Shown one piece after another: positions 54,033-64,000 of a DNA stretch of 64,000 bases. Both the position numbers and the translations under genes were made by a program. Under the pieces are notes generated by a model. That model was not told the DNA's origin and ran no database searches. It saw only the letters and a program-made list of their open reading frames with translations. The stretch comes from Microcella alkalica (GTDB lineage Bacteria; Actinomycetota; Actinomycetes; Actinomycetales; Microbacteriaceae), in the NCBI RefSeq assembly GCF_014595885.1, contig NZ_JABUKC010000001.1, positions 310,001-374,000 on the forward strand. The letters are read 5' to 3'. Each line of letters begins with the position of its first letter. Position 1 is the stretch's first letter.

Positions 54033-55079
54033 ATGATCCGCCCGCGCTCCCGCCGATTCGCCGCCGCCCTCGCCCTGGGGGCGGCCGTCGCGATCGTGGC
54101 CGGATGCACGGCCGAGCCCTCGCCCGTGGCGACCTCGGCGGCTCCCGAGCCCGAGCCGCCCTTCACGCCGACCTACGAGGAGCCGGCGCCCTTCGACCTC
54201 GCGCCGCTCACCGGCGAGCCCGTCGAGGTCGGCGCGCTGGGCATCCCCTCGCTTGCCGCGAAGATCGACAACCACCCGGCAGCTCGGCCGCAGATCGGGC
54301 TCGATCGCACTGACATCGTGTTCGAGGAGCTCGTCGAGGGCGGCCTCACGCGGTACGTCGCCGTCTGGCACTCGGACGTTCCCGCGGAGATCGGGCCGAT
54401 CCGCTCCATCCGCCCGATGGACCCGGACATCATCTCGCCGCTCGGCGGCATCGTCGCCTACTCCGGCGGGCAGCAGCGCTTCGTCGACATGATGCGCGCG
54501 ACGGAGGTGTACAACGCCATCCACGGCCAGAGCGACACGAACTCGGTCATGTACCGCGGCAGCAACGCGCCCGCCCCGCACAACGTCATCGTCAAGGCGC
54601 CCGAGCTCATCGGCATGCACGGCGGTCTCGCGAAGCCGCAGCAGCTCTTCCCCTACGCGGCGAGCGCGGCGCAGGCGACCGCTGCGGTCGAGGGGAGTCC
54701 CGTCGCCGGGGCCTCGATGGTCTTCGGCTCGCTCGCCTCGCCCTCCTGGGCGTGGGACGCCGCGTCGGGAACGTGGCTGCGGTCGATGACCGGCGGAGCG
54801 CCGGACATGGCGGCGAGCGGGGCGCGACTGTCGGCCGTGAACCTCGTGATCCTGCGCGTGCCCGTGGGGACCATCCAGCAGATCCCGACGACGAAGATGA
54901 TCGGCTCGGGGGAGGCCTGGGTGCTGACGGGCGGGAAGGCGCTGCAGGGCACGTGGAGCAAGGCCGATCCGACGGCCCCGATCCGTATCGTGACCGCCGA
55001 CGGGCTCCCCATCCGGCTGGCGCCGGGCAACACGTGGGTCGAGCTCGTGCCGAACGCCGGCTCGGTGTCGATCGGCTGA
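54033..55079 (+). CDS. DUF3048 domain lipoprotein (YerB-like)
   Basis: A 348-residue exported lipoprotein with lipobox VAGC at about residues 22-25 and a Pro/Glu-rich linker. The DUF3048 domain includes KIDNHPAARPQIGLDRTDIVFEE-type sequence, IGPIRSIRPMDPDI and YRGSNAPAPHN. YerB of Bacillus is the reference, and its role is unknown. TATCGT six bases before the ATG suggests a leaderless mRNA. The groEL control region follows 45 bases after the stop. Confidence 0.9.
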   Translation: MIRPRSRRFAAALALGAAVAIVAGCTAEPSPVATSAAPEPEPPFTPTYEEPAPFDLAPLTGEPVEVGALGIPSLAAKIDNHPAARPQIGLDRTDIVFEELVEGGLTRYVAVWHSDVPAEIGPIRSIRPMDPDIISPLGGIVAYSGGQQRFVDMMRATEVYNAIHGQSDTNSVMYRGSNAPAPHNVIVKAPELIGMHGGLAKPQQLFPYAASAAQATAAVEGSPVAGASMVFGSLASPSWAWDAASGTWLRSMTGGAPDMAASGARLSAVNLVILRVPVGTIQQIPTTKMIGSGEAWVLTGGKALQGTWSKADPTAPIRIVTADGLPIRLAPGNTWVELVPNAGSVSIG

Positions 55080-55124
55080 TCCTCCCGCGACGGTCGCGCC
55101 GGGCATCCGGCCGCCCCTCGTCGG

Positions 55125-55151
55125 CTTGCACTCGCTCTGCGAGAGTGCCAG
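55125..55151 (+). promoter_or_regulatory. CIRCE element 1 upstream of groEL
   Basis: CTTGCACTC-N9-GAGTGCCAG: a weaker HrcA site (three positions off consensus) with the correct nine-base spacer. Confidence 0.75.
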
Positions 55152-55159
55152 AATCGCTG

Positions 55160-56858
<1,699 letters not shown>

Positions 56859-56882
56859 TCCGAGCCCTCTCACGAGACACGA

Positions 56883-56918
56883 GAACGGGGCGGTTCCCTT
56901 CGGGGAGCCGCCCCGTTC
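56883..56918 (+). terminator. Terminator of groEL
   Basis: GAACGGGGCGGTTCCC and GGGAGCCGCCCCGTTC pair over 16 bp with one mismatch around a TTCG tetraloop, 24 bases after the stop. The remaining 56919-57047 is GC-rich repeats without a gene. Confidence 0.9.
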
Positions 56919-57047
56919 CGCACTCGCGGGGCGCGTCGTCGGGTCGCGCGCCCGCGAGCTCGAGGTGCAGCGGCGGCGCTGCGGGGCGATGGCCGCGCTG
57001 CGCGGTGCCGCGCCGCGACGATCGCGCTGCGCGGTGCCGCCCCGCGG

Positions 57048-57338
57048 CTACCGCGAGAACAGCCGCGCGTTGGCCTGCTCGATCTCGGCGTAGTGCTGCC
57101 CCGCGCTGCCGAGCGCCTCGGTGAGCGCTGCGAGGGTCTGCTCGATGCGCTGCTGGGTCGCCGTCCACTCGCCGACGAGCCCCTGGAACGCCGTCGACGC
57201 CGATCCCTGCCACGAGCCCTGCAGGGCGCCGAGCTGGCCGCTGAGCGACGCCACCTCGGCCTGCAGTCGCCCGATCGAGGCGCGGGCGGCGCTCGTGGCG
57301 CTGATGATGGCGTCGCTGTCGACCTGGAACCTGGTCAT
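57048..57338 (-). CDS. WXG100 family (ESAT-6-like) protein
   Basis: A 96-residue helical hairpin protein with the turn motif WQG in LQGSWQGSASTAFQGLVGEW. WXG100 proteins are exported by type VII (ESX) secretion as dimers; no ESX core gene or partner is in the window. GGAGG lies seven bases before the ATG. It follows the sensor kinase gene by 53 bases on the same strand, so it may belong to the same operon. No C-terminal YxxxD/E signal is obvious; the tail reads YAEIEQANARLFSR, where YAEIE could serve. Confidence 0.88.
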   Translation of the reverse strand: MTRFQVDSDAIISATSAARASIGRLQAEVASLSGQLGALQGSWQGSASTAFQGLVGEWTATQQRIEQTLAALTEALGSAGQHYAEIEQANARLFSR

Positions 57339-57391
57339 GGGTGCCTCCTGCACTGGATGCGCCGGGGCCTGCCCCCGACGTCGCGAGCAGG

Positions 57392-59113
57392 TTAGGAGGC
57401 GGATGCCGCCGAGCCGCCACTCGCGGCCGGCGCGGAGGAGGGCGCCGTGCGCGCGCCGCTGGGGAGGAGCGGCAGCGACACCTGGAACGTCGCCCCGCCG
57501 CCGGGGGTGTCGAGGACGTCGACGCGCCCGCCGTGCTGCGCGACGATCGAGGCGACGATCGCGAGGCCGAGCCCCGAGCCGCCGGTGTCGCGCGTGCGCG
57601 AGCTGTCGGCGCGGAAGAACCGCTGGAAGATCTTCTCCTTGAGCGCCGCCGGGATGCCCTCGCCGTGGTCGACGACCGAGATCGTGCCCATGCCGCGTGC
57701 CCGGTCGACGCCGACGACGAGCTCGATGGGCGAGCCGGCGGGCGTGAAGCGCATGGCGTTGCCGACGAGGTTGGTGACGACCTGCCGGATCTTGTCCTCG
57801 TCGCCGAGCACGACGGCCTCGGCGGCGGGCAGCTCGGGCACCGCGAGCTCGAGCACGGGCTCGGCCGCGGGAGCGGCCGCGCGGCCCCGCCGCCCGCGCA
57901 GGCGGGCGATCGCGGCGATGGCGGCGGTGCTCAGCGACGACGTGGTGGGCGGCTCGGCGGCGACGGGCGGCTCGGGCGCGGCATCCGGCGAAGGGTCGAC
58001 GGATGCCGTGGCGTCGTCGACCGCGACCGTCACCTCGCGGTCGGGGGCGCCCGCCATCGCGTCGAGGGCCGCGTCGCGCGCGAGCGGGACGAGGTCGACG
58101 GGGCCGGCTTCGAGCGGCTTGGACTCGTCGAGGCGGGCGAGGGCGAGCAGGTCGGAGACGAGCGCGCCCATGCGGATCGCCTCCTTCTCGATGCGCTCCA
58201 TGGCCTGGGCGACGTCCTCCGGCTTCTGGATGGCGCCCATGCGGTAGAGCTCGGCGTAGCCGCGCAGCGACACGAGCGGCGTGCGCAGCTCGTGGCTCGC
58301 GTCGCCGACGAAGCGGCGCATCTGGTCGATCGTGGCGGCGCGGTCGGCGAAGGCGCGGTCGATGCGCGAGAGCATCGTGTTGAGCGAGCGGCTGAGGCGG
58401 CCGACCTCGGTGTTGGGGGTCGCGCCGCCGAGGCGCTGGCTGAAGTCGCCGCCGGCGAACCGCGCGGCGGTGGCCTCGACGTCGCGCAGCGGCCGCAGCG
58501 TCGAGGTCACGAGCAGGCGCGTGAGGGCGGCGCTGACGATGATCGCGACGAGGCCGAAGCCGAGGAAGATCGAGGCGAACGAGCCGATGACGCTGTTCGA
58601 TTCGGCGAGGTTCGCGCCGATGACGAGCGTGGCCCGCATCGTCTCGTCGCCGGCCTCGTCGCGCAGGGTCAGCGAGAAGGGCGCGAGCCGCCACTGCGCG
58701 GTGCGGTCGATGCTCGCGACCGTGATGCCCTCGCCGTAGCGGCCCTCGACGCGCGCGAGTGTGAGGCTGCCGACGTCGGGCGCCTGGTCGGCCTGCGAGG
58801 GGTCGACGTTGTCGACGAGCGTGTCGCCGTCGAGGTCGACGGCGCCGAAGTAGAAGGGGCTCGAGAACACCGAGCCGGTGAGGTCGTCGAAGTCGTCGAA
58901 GTCGTCGATCGACAGCGGGTCGGGCGCCTGCGGCAGCTCGCTCGCGGCGGCGCGCAACTGCCGGTCGACCTCGCCGACGAGCGTCTGCTGCAGCACCGAC
59001 AGAGTGCCCATGCCGACGACGATGAGGCCGACGGTGACGATGAGCACCGTCACCCCGGTGATCTTGGATCGGAGGGAGACGCCCTCCCACCACTGGCTCA
59101 GCTGCTCATGCAT
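57392..59113 (-). CDS. Sensor histidine kinase (MprB/TrcS-like)
   Basis: A 573-residue membrane kinase. It has two membrane helices (about 20-42 and 178-200) around an extracellular sensor region with an acidic DDFDDFDD stretch, then HAMP, then the phospho-acceptor His274 in DASHELRTPL. The ATPase part has NLVGNAMRF, DHGEGIP and GGSGLGLAI. Between VTVAVDD and VLGDEDK a Pro/Ala-rich insert of about 65 residues interrupts the start of the ATPase domain, which is unusual. The response regulator gene lies 24 bases upstream. The tail is Ala/Ser-rich. Confidence 0.92.
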   Translation of the reverse strand: MHEQLSQWWEGVSLRSKITGVTVLIVTVGLIVVGMGTLSVLQQTLVGEVDRQLRAAASELPQAPDPLSIDDFDDFDDLTGSVFSSPFYFGAVDLDGDTLVDNVDPSQADQAPDVGSLTLARVEGRYGEGITVASIDRTAQWRLAPFSLTLRDEAGDETMRATLVIGANLAESNSVIGSFASIFLGFGLVAIIVSAALTRLLVTSTLRPLRDVEATAARFAGGDFSQRLGGATPNTEVGRLSRSLNTMLSRIDRAFADRAATIDQMRRFVGDASHELRTPLVSLRGYAELYRMGAIQKPEDVAQAMERIEKEAIRMGALVSDLLALARLDESKPLEAGPVDLVPLARDAALDAMAGAPDREVTVAVDDATASVDPSPDAAPEPPVAAEPPTTSSLSTAAIAAIARLRGRRGRAAAPAAEPVLELAVPELPAAEAVVLGDEDKIRQVVTNLVGNAMRFTPAGSPIELVVGVDRARGMGTISVVDHGEGIPAALKEKIFQRFFRADSSRTRDTGGSGLGLAIVASIVAQHGGRVDVLDTPGGGATFQVSLPLLPSGARTAPSSAPAASGGSAASAS

Positions 59114-59137
59114 CGCGCACGAGAGCGCCCGCGGGCA

Positions 59138-59830
59138 CTAGGCCTTCGCGGCCTTCAGCATGTAGCCGAAGCCGCGCTTGGTCTGGATGAGCGGCTCATC
59201 GGTGTGCTGGTCGAGCTTGCGGCGCAGGTACGAGATGTAGCTCTCGACGATGCCGGCGTCGCCGTTGAAGTCGTACTCCCACACGTGGTCGAGGATCTGC
59301 GCCTTCGACAGCACCCGGTTGGGGTTGAGCATGAGGTAGCGCAGCAGCTTGAACTCGGTGGGGCTGAGCTCGATGACGGCGTCGCCGACGGTGACCTCGT
59401 GCGTGTCCTGGTCCATGGTGAGCTCGCCGGCGCGGATGATCGCGTCGTCCTCCTCCTGCATGGTGCGGCGCAGGATCGCCTTGATGCGGGCGACGATCTC
59501 GTCGAGGCTGAACGGCTTGGTGACGTAGTCGTCGCCGCCGACGGTGAGACCCATGATCTTGTCGTCGGTGTCGTCCTTGGCGGTGAGGAAGAGGATGGGG
59601 CTCGTGTAGCCGCTCGACCGCAGGCGCTTGGTGACGCCGAAGCCGTTGATGTCGGGCAGCATGACGTCGAGGATGATGAGGTCGGGCTCCTCCTCGAGCA
59701 CGGCCGAGATCGCCTGTGCTCCGTTGCCGACCGCGCGCACCATGAAGCCCGCGAAGCGCAGCGAGGTGGTGAGGAGGTCGCGGATGTTCGGTTCGTCGTC
59801 AACGATGAGGATCTTGGGTCCGTCAGCCAT
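59138..59830 (-). CDS. OmpR-family response regulator (MprA/TcrA-like)
   Basis: A 230-residue regulator with a complete receiver (acidic pair in LIVDDEP, phospho-acceptor Asp in IILDVMLPD, Thr in FLTAKD, Lys in YVTKPFS) and a winged-helix output domain (LSPTEFKLLRYLMLNPNRVLSK and RRKLD, ending GFGYML). It is the partner of the downstream kinase. No autoregulatory repeat is obvious in the 137-base gap upstream. Confidence 0.95.
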   Translation of the reverse strand: MADGPKILIVDDEPNIRDLLTTSLRFAGFMVRAVGNGAQAISAVLEEEPDLIILDVMLPDINGFGVTKRLRSSGYTSPILFLTAKDDTDDKIMGLTVGGDDYVTKPFSLDEIVARIKAILRRTMQEEDDAIIRAGELTMDQDTHEVTVGDAVIELSPTEFKLLRYLMLNPNRVLSKAQILDHVWEYDFNGDAGIVESYISYLRRKLDQHTDEPLIQTKRGFGYMLKAAKA

Positions 59831-59967
59831 GCGCCCAGTCTCTGCGCGTTCGTTGTATGTTTCCTGAACGCCGCGCCGACGATCATCGAATGGATGCCCG
59901 ACGCCGGTCGGCGCGCGCTGTGAGTCGCCCCTGGCCGAGCGTCGGTGCTCGGCTCTAGGTTCGGCGC

Positions 59968-60681
59968 ATGGACATCGTGCTCATCCCCGGCTTCTGGCTC
60001 GACGGCGCCTCCTGGAGCCCCGTCACCCCGCCCCTCGCCGCCGCGGGCCACCGTGTGCACCCGCTCACGTTGCCCGGCAAGGAGGCCGACGCGGCCCCGC
60101 ACGCCGGCATCGGCCTGCAGACCCACATCGACGCCGTCGTCGCCGAGCTCGACCAGCTCGCCGGCGAGGGCGCGGCGCCCGTCGTGCTCGTGGGCCACTC
60201 CGGCGGCGCGGCGATCGCCTGGGGCGCGGCGGATGCCCGGCCCGACCTCGTCGCCCGCCTCGTGTTCGTCGACGCCTTCCCGATGGGCGAGGGCAGCGTC
60301 GTCAACGACGAGCTGCCCGTCGAGGGCGACTCGTTGCCGCTGCCCGACTGGGAGGTCTTCGAGGAGGCCGACCTGCGCGACCTCGACGACGAGGCGCGCG
60401 AGCGCTTCCGCGCGATCGCGGTCGCCGAGCCCGCGGGGGTCGCGCGCGACCCGCTGCGGCTGGCGGACGAGGCCCGGTACAGCATCCCCGTCACGATCAT
60501 CGCGTGCGAGTTCCCGGCCACCGACCTCGAGGGCGCGATCGAGCGCGGTGCGCCGTGGGCGGATGAGCTCGCTCGGCTCGAGTCGCTCGAGGTCGTCGAG
60601 CTGCCGACCGGGCACTGGCCGCAGCTGACGCGGCCGGTCGACCTCGGCGAGCGCATCCTCGCCGTCGTCGGCCCCGCCTAG
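59968..60681 (+). CDS. Alpha/beta hydrolase
   Basis: A 237-residue cytosolic hydrolase. The oxyanion region is LIPGFWLDGASW, the nucleophile Ser sits in VGHSGGAA, and the His in PTGHWPQ. It resembles small esterases of the methylesterase/hydroxynitrile lyase type; the substrate is unknown. TAGGTT lies six bases before the ATG, indicating a leaderless mRNA. The galE gene follows after ten bases. Confidence 0.87.
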   Translation: MDIVLIPGFWLDGASWSPVTPPLAAAGHRVHPLTLPGKEADAAPHAGIGLQTHIDAVVAELDQLAGEGAAPVVLVGHSGGAAIAWGAADARPDLVARLVFVDAFPMGEGSVVNDELPVEGDSLPLPDWEVFEEADLRDLDDEARERFRAIAVAEPAGVARDPLRLADEARYSIPVTIIACEFPATDLEGAIERGAPWADELARLESLEVVELPTGHWPQLTRPVDLGERILAVVGPA

Positions 60682-60691
60682 ACTCGCCAAG

Positions 60692-61693
60692 GTGACCGTC
60701 CTCATCACCGGCGGCGCCGGGTTCATCGGCAGCACCGTCGCGACCGCCTGCCGGGAGGCGGGGCTCGCGACCGTCGTGCTCGACGACCTCTCGACGGGAG
60801 CGCGAGCGTTCACGAGCGGCGGGGCCTTCTACGAGGGGGACGCCGCCGACGGTGCGCTCATCGACCGCATCGTCGCCGAGCATCCCGACATCGACGTCGT
60901 CATCCACTGCGCGGCGAAGATCGTCGTGCCGGAGTCGGTCGAGCAGCCGCTCGACTACTACGAGAACAACGTCGGCAAGGGCATCGACCTGCTCGGGCAC
61001 CTGCGACGTCACGGCATCGAGCGCGTCGTGTTCTCGTCGTCGGCCTCGATCTACCGCGCGAGCGACGACTTCACGGTCGACGAGCGCTCGCCGATCGAGC
61101 CGCTGAGCCCGTACGCCGCGACGAAGGCCATGTTCGAGGCGATCCTGCGCGACGCCGCGCTCGCCGGCCAGGTGCGCGCGATCAGCCTTCGGTACTTCAA
61201 CCCCATCGGCGCCGACCCGCAGCTGCGCACGGGACTGCAGCTCGCCGAGCCGTCGCACGCGCTCGGCCGCCTCATCCGTCTGCACGCCGAGGGTGCGCCC
61301 TTCACGATCACGGGCGTCGACTGGCCGACGCGCGACGGCACCGGCATCCGCGACTACATCCACGTGTGGGATCTCGCGCGCGCCCACGTCGCCGCCGTGC
61401 GCCGGTTCGACGCCGTCACCGCGAGCGAGGGGCCGGCCGCCGTCATCAACCTCGGCACGGGCGAGGGCGTCACGGTGCGTGAGCTCGTCGCGGCCTTCGA
61501 GCGCGTCGTCGGCGAGCCCGTCGCGACCGTCGACCTGCCGCCGCGCCCCGGCGACAGCGCGGGCGTCTACACGCGGAGCGAGCGGGCGCGCGAGCTGCTC
61601 GACTGGGAGGCGGAGCTCGACCTCGAGCGGGGCATCCGCGACGCGCTCGCCTGGCGGGAGCGACTGCTGGCCGGCGCGCTCTCGCCGCGCTGA
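60692..61693 (+). CDS. galE: UDP-glucose 4-epimerase
   Basis: A 333-residue NAD-dependent SDR-type epimerase giving UDP-galactose for envelope sugars. The NAD loop is TGGAGFIGS, the catalytic Ser is in SSSASIY and the YxxxK pair in YAATK. The later FNPIGAD segment and RDYIHVWDLA are typical GalE. The GTG start is seven bases after TAGACT, which lies inside the end of the hydrolase gene and suggests its own leaderless mRNA. Confidence 0.93.
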   Translation: MTVLITGGAGFIGSTVATACREAGLATVVLDDLSTGARAFTSGGAFYEGDAADGALIDRIVAEHPDIDVVIHCAAKIVVPESVEQPLDYYENNVGKGIDLLGHLRRHGIERVVFSSSASIYRASDDFTVDERSPIEPLSPYAATKAMFEAILRDAALAGQVRAISLRYFNPIGADPQLRTGLQLAEPSHALGRLIRLHAEGAPFTITGVDWPTRDGTGIRDYIHVWDLARAHVAAVRRFDAVTASEGPAAVINLGTGEGVTVRELVAAFERVVGEPVATVDLPPRPGDSAGVYTRSERARELLDWEAELDLERGIRDALAWRERLLAGALSPR

Positions 61694-61724
61694 CCCGCGG
61701 TCGTCGCGGACGGCCCGAGAGCCC

Positions 61725-63377
61725 CTACGCGGCAGCGGCGCCGATCGAGGTCGCGTCCATGATCGTGTAGCTGTAGCCCTGCTCGGCGAGGAACCGCTGA
61801 CGGTTCTGCGCGAAATCCTGGTCGACGGTGTCGCGCGCGACGAGCGTGTAGAAGTGGGCGGGCAGGCCGCTCTCCTTCGGCCGCAGCAGGCGGCCGAGGC
61901 GCTGCGCCTCCTCCTGCCGCGAGCCGAACGAGCCGGAGACCTGGATCGCGACGGTCGCCTCGGGCAGGTCGACCGAGAAGTTGGCGACCTTCGACACCAC
62001 GAGCACCGGCGTCTCGCCGACCCGGAACTCCTGGAACAGCCGCTCGCGCTCGTCGACGGGCGTCGAGCCGGTCAGCTGCGGCACCCCGAGCGCCTCGCTG
62101 AGCTCGTCGATCTGGTCGAGGTACTGCCCGATGATGAGGATGCGCTCGCCCTCGTGCTGGGCGACGAGCTGCTTCACGACCTCGAGCTTCGCCGGGGCCG
62201 TCGCGGCGAGCCGGTAGCGCTGGTCGTCGGCGCTCGCCGCGTACTCGAGCCGCTCGCTCGCGGGCAGGTCGACGCGCACCTCGTAGCAGGAGGCGGGGGA
62301 GATGTAGCCCTGCGCCTCGATCTCCTTCCACGGCGCGTCGAAGCGCTTCGGGCCGATGAGGCTGAACACGTCGCCCTCGCGGCCGTCCTCCCGCACGAGC
62401 GTCGCCGTGAGACCCAGGCGGCGGCGCGCCTGCAGCTCGGCGGTGAGCTTGAACACCGGCGCGGGCAGCAGGTGCACCTCGTCGTAGACGATGAGACCCC
62501 AGTCGAGGGCGTCGAGCAGGGCGAGGTGGGCGTAGTCGCCCTTCCGCTTCGCGGTGAGGATCTGGTACGTCGCGATCGTGACCGGCTTGACCTCCTTCAC
62601 CTGCCCCGAGTACTCGCCGATCTCGTCGGCGGTGAGCGAGGTACGCCGCAGCAGCTCGTCGCGCCACTGCCGGGCCGAGACGGTGTTCGTCACGAGGATG
62701 AGCGTCGTCGTGTCGGCCGCCGCCATCGCCGCCGCGCCGACGAGCGTCTTGCCGGCGCCGCACGGCAGCACGACGACGCCGGAGCCGCCCTCGAAGAAGT
62801 GGTCGACCGCGGTCTGCTGGTAGGGCCGCAGGCTCCACCCGTCCTCATGCAGGTCGATCTCGTGCGGGGTGCCGGGCGTGTAGCCGGCGAGATCCTCCGC
62901 CGGCCAGCCGATCTTCACGAGCTCCTGCTTGACCTGGCCGCGGGCCCAGGCGGCGAGCTCGAAGGCCGCGTGATCGATGCGCCGCGTGAGCAGCGGGGCC
63001 ACCTTCTTGTTGTGGGCGATCTCGGTCAGTACCGCGGCATCCGTCGACCGCAGCACGAGATTGCCCTCGTCGTCGCGCACGATGATCAGCCGGCCGTAGC
63101 GGCCCACCGTCTCGGTGATGTCGAGCGACACCGACTGCGGCACGGGGAACTTCGCGTACTTCTCGAGCACCGCGAGCATCTCGGCGGCCTCGTGGCCGGC
63201 GGCGCGGGCGTTCCACAGGCCGAGCCGGGTGATGCGGTAGGTGTGCACGTGCTCGGGGGCGCGCTCGAGCTCGGCGAAGACGGCGAGCGCGTGGCGGGCC
63301 TCCTCGGCGAGCGGGTTCGCGACCTCCAGCAGCACGGTGCGGTCGCTCTGCACGATGAGCGGGCCCTCGGGATTCAT
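61725..63377 (-). CDS. DNA repair helicase XPB
   Basis: A 550-residue superfamily 2 helicase of the XPB/ERCC3 type, as found in actinobacteria. It has a damage-recognition-like N-terminal region, LRPYQQTAVDHFF (Q region), Walker A PCGAGKT, Walker B YDEVHLLP, LTATLVREDGRE with the RED motif unique to XPB, and QRLGRLLRPK (motif VI). It unwinds DNA 3'-5' and probably serves repair. A minus-strand TAGACT box eight bases before the ATG suggests a leaderless mRNA. The helicase-associated partner gene lies upstream in the same direction. Confidence 0.95.
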   Translation of the reverse strand: MNPEGPLIVQSDRTVLLEVANPLAEEARHALAVFAELERAPEHVHTYRITRLGLWNARAAGHEAAEMLAVLEKYAKFPVPQSVSLDITETVGRYGRLIIVRDDEGNLVLRSTDAAVLTEIAHNKKVAPLLTRRIDHAAFELAAWARGQVKQELVKIGWPAEDLAGYTPGTPHEIDLHEDGWSLRPYQQTAVDHFFEGGSGVVVLPCGAGKTLVGAAAMAAADTTTLILVTNTVSARQWRDELLRRTSLTADEIGEYSGQVKEVKPVTIATYQILTAKRKGDYAHLALLDALDWGLIVYDEVHLLPAPVFKLTAELQARRRLGLTATLVREDGREGDVFSLIGPKRFDAPWKEIEAQGYISPASCYEVRVDLPASERLEYAASADDQRYRLAATAPAKLEVVKQLVAQHEGERILIIGQYLDQIDELSEALGVPQLTGSTPVDERERLFQEFRVGETPVLVVSKVANFSVDLPEATVAIQVSGSFGSRQEEAQRLGRLLRPKESGLPAHFYTLVARDTVDQDFAQNRQRFLAEQGYSYTIMDATSIGAAAA

Positions 63378-63449
63378 AACGGGCCAGTCTAGGTGCGCCG
63401 CCTGAGAGGCCCCGACCGCGGATGCCCGCCGCGCGCCGCGACCGACGAC

Positions 63450-64000
63450 TCAGTCGGCCGGCTCGAGCGCGGTGATGCTCGACACGGGCAGCGTGCGCTC
63501 GACGTCGGCCTGCACGTCGCGCCCGCGCACGCGCGCCCCGGCGATGCCCGTGGGCTCGAGCACGAGCACGCGCGACGACCCGTCGGGCATGGCGATCGTC
63601 GCCCGCACGGTGAGCCGGCCGCGCACGGCGAGCTCCCACTGCCGCGCCACCCAGGCCTCGCCGCTCTCGGTCCGGGTGGCCTCGGCGGCCTGGCGCATCC
63701 GCTGCACGGCCGCGGCGATCGGATCGTCGACGGGCGGCGGGGTGCGGCGCGCGGCGGTGGGGCTGGGGCGCTCGGGCGGCAGCGCGCCGTCGTCGGGGGC
63801 GGCGGGGTAGCGGGCGTCGATGAGGCTCCACAGCACGACGGCGGGTTCGACGCGGCTCACCAGTCGGTGCGGGCCGGTGCGGCGCAGCCCGAGCGAGGCG
63901 GTCGCGGCGTCGACCAGCACGGCCTCGAGCATGACGGCGTCGTCGCTGCGGATGCCCGTGCGGGCACCCAGCTCGGCGGCCTCCTCGGGCGCGAGCGGCC
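63450..64000 (-). CDS. Helicase-associated domain protein, C-terminal part (truncated by window)
   Basis: About 183 residues of a protein whose frame is open to the window edge; the N-terminus is missing. The order, upstream of and codirectional with the XPB gene, matches the mycobacterial pair Rv0862c-Rv0861c, whose first member is a large helicase-C-associated protein. The visible part has an Ala/Pro-rich middle and ends in a small beta-rich domain (AWVARQWELAVRGRLTVRATI and RVLVLEPTGIAGARVRG). It is probably a partner or regulator of XPB. The identification rests largely on position. Confidence 0.7.
   Translation of the reverse strand, partial: PLAPEEAAELGARTGIRSDDAVMLEAVLVDAATASLGLRRTGPHRLVSRVEPAVVLWSLIDARYPAAPDDGALPPERPSPTAARRTPPPVDDPIAAAVQRMRQAAEATRTESGEAWVARQWELAVRGRLTVRATIAMPDGSSRVLVLEPTGIAGARVRGRDVQADVERTLPVSSITALEPAD

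Overview
The window is a 64-kb piece of a very GC-rich chromosome from an actinobacterium, most likely a member of the Microbacteriaceae. Supporting signs are the GC-rich codon use with many GTG starts, TANNNT -10 boxes directly in front of start codons (leaderless mRNAs), and actinobacterial gene orders: acs / 6C RNA / tad / topA / tmk / holB; DUF3263 / LytR_C / csp / groEL; and XPB helicase with its helicase-associated partner. The placement below family level is inference. I see no insertion sequence, prophage, CRISPR array or rRNA operon, so this looks like ordinary core and lightly accessory chromosome.

Layout. 1-5.1 kb: the end of purH, then a heterodimeric ABC exporter pair. 5.2-9.2 kb: a secreted GH13 amylase with a LacI-type operator, an alkyltransferase-like protein and GNAT pair, and icd. 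9.2-11.9 kb: a metal island (CsoR/RcnR-like palindrome, a 38-residue Cys-rich protein, a TPC-type P1B ATPase) and hsp20 with both a HAIR-like and a CIRCE-like element. 11.9-14.8 kb: a three-gene flavin module (FMN-binding lipoprotein, ApbE, membrane RnfD/NqrB-like protein fused to a ferredoxin-reductase domain). 15-21.6 kb: a large secreted subtilase, purU, an MFS exporter and LtrA. 21.7-24 kb: a ZTP riboswitch driving glyA-folD. 24-31 kb: ABC-F, pxpA and a pxpB-pxpC fusion, an SOS-box-controlled Rv2578c-family radical SAM protein, an orphan LuxR response regulator overlapping tdk, and tRNA-Pro.

31-37 kb: metallophosphoesterase, class A PBP with PASTA domains, DUF4177, RidA, acs. 37.5-40.8 kb: 6C small RNA followed by a compact tad pilus operon in which TadB and TadC appear fused. 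41-47 kb: topA, tmk, holB and a lipoprotein peptidase. 47-51.7 kb: tRNA-Thr, CDF and YdcZ transporters, a divergent flavin reductase / flavin-dependent monooxygenase pair, msrB. 51.7-57 kb: DUF2332, DUF3263, LytR_C, cspA, a DUF3048 lipoprotein and groEL behind two CIRCE elements. 57-64 kb: an OmpR-type two-component system with a WXG100 protein, an alpha/beta hydrolase, galE, XPB helicase and the truncated helicase-associated partner.

Two themes link the genes. One-carbon and purine metabolism recurs (purH, purU, glyA-folD under a ZTP switch). The window is also rich in readable regulation: CIRCE, HAIR-like, LexA, LacI-like, CsoR-like and MarR-like palindromes, a riboswitch and an sRNA. Flavin-dependent redox systems (ApbE module, FMN reductase and monooxygenase) are the most promising less-described functions.
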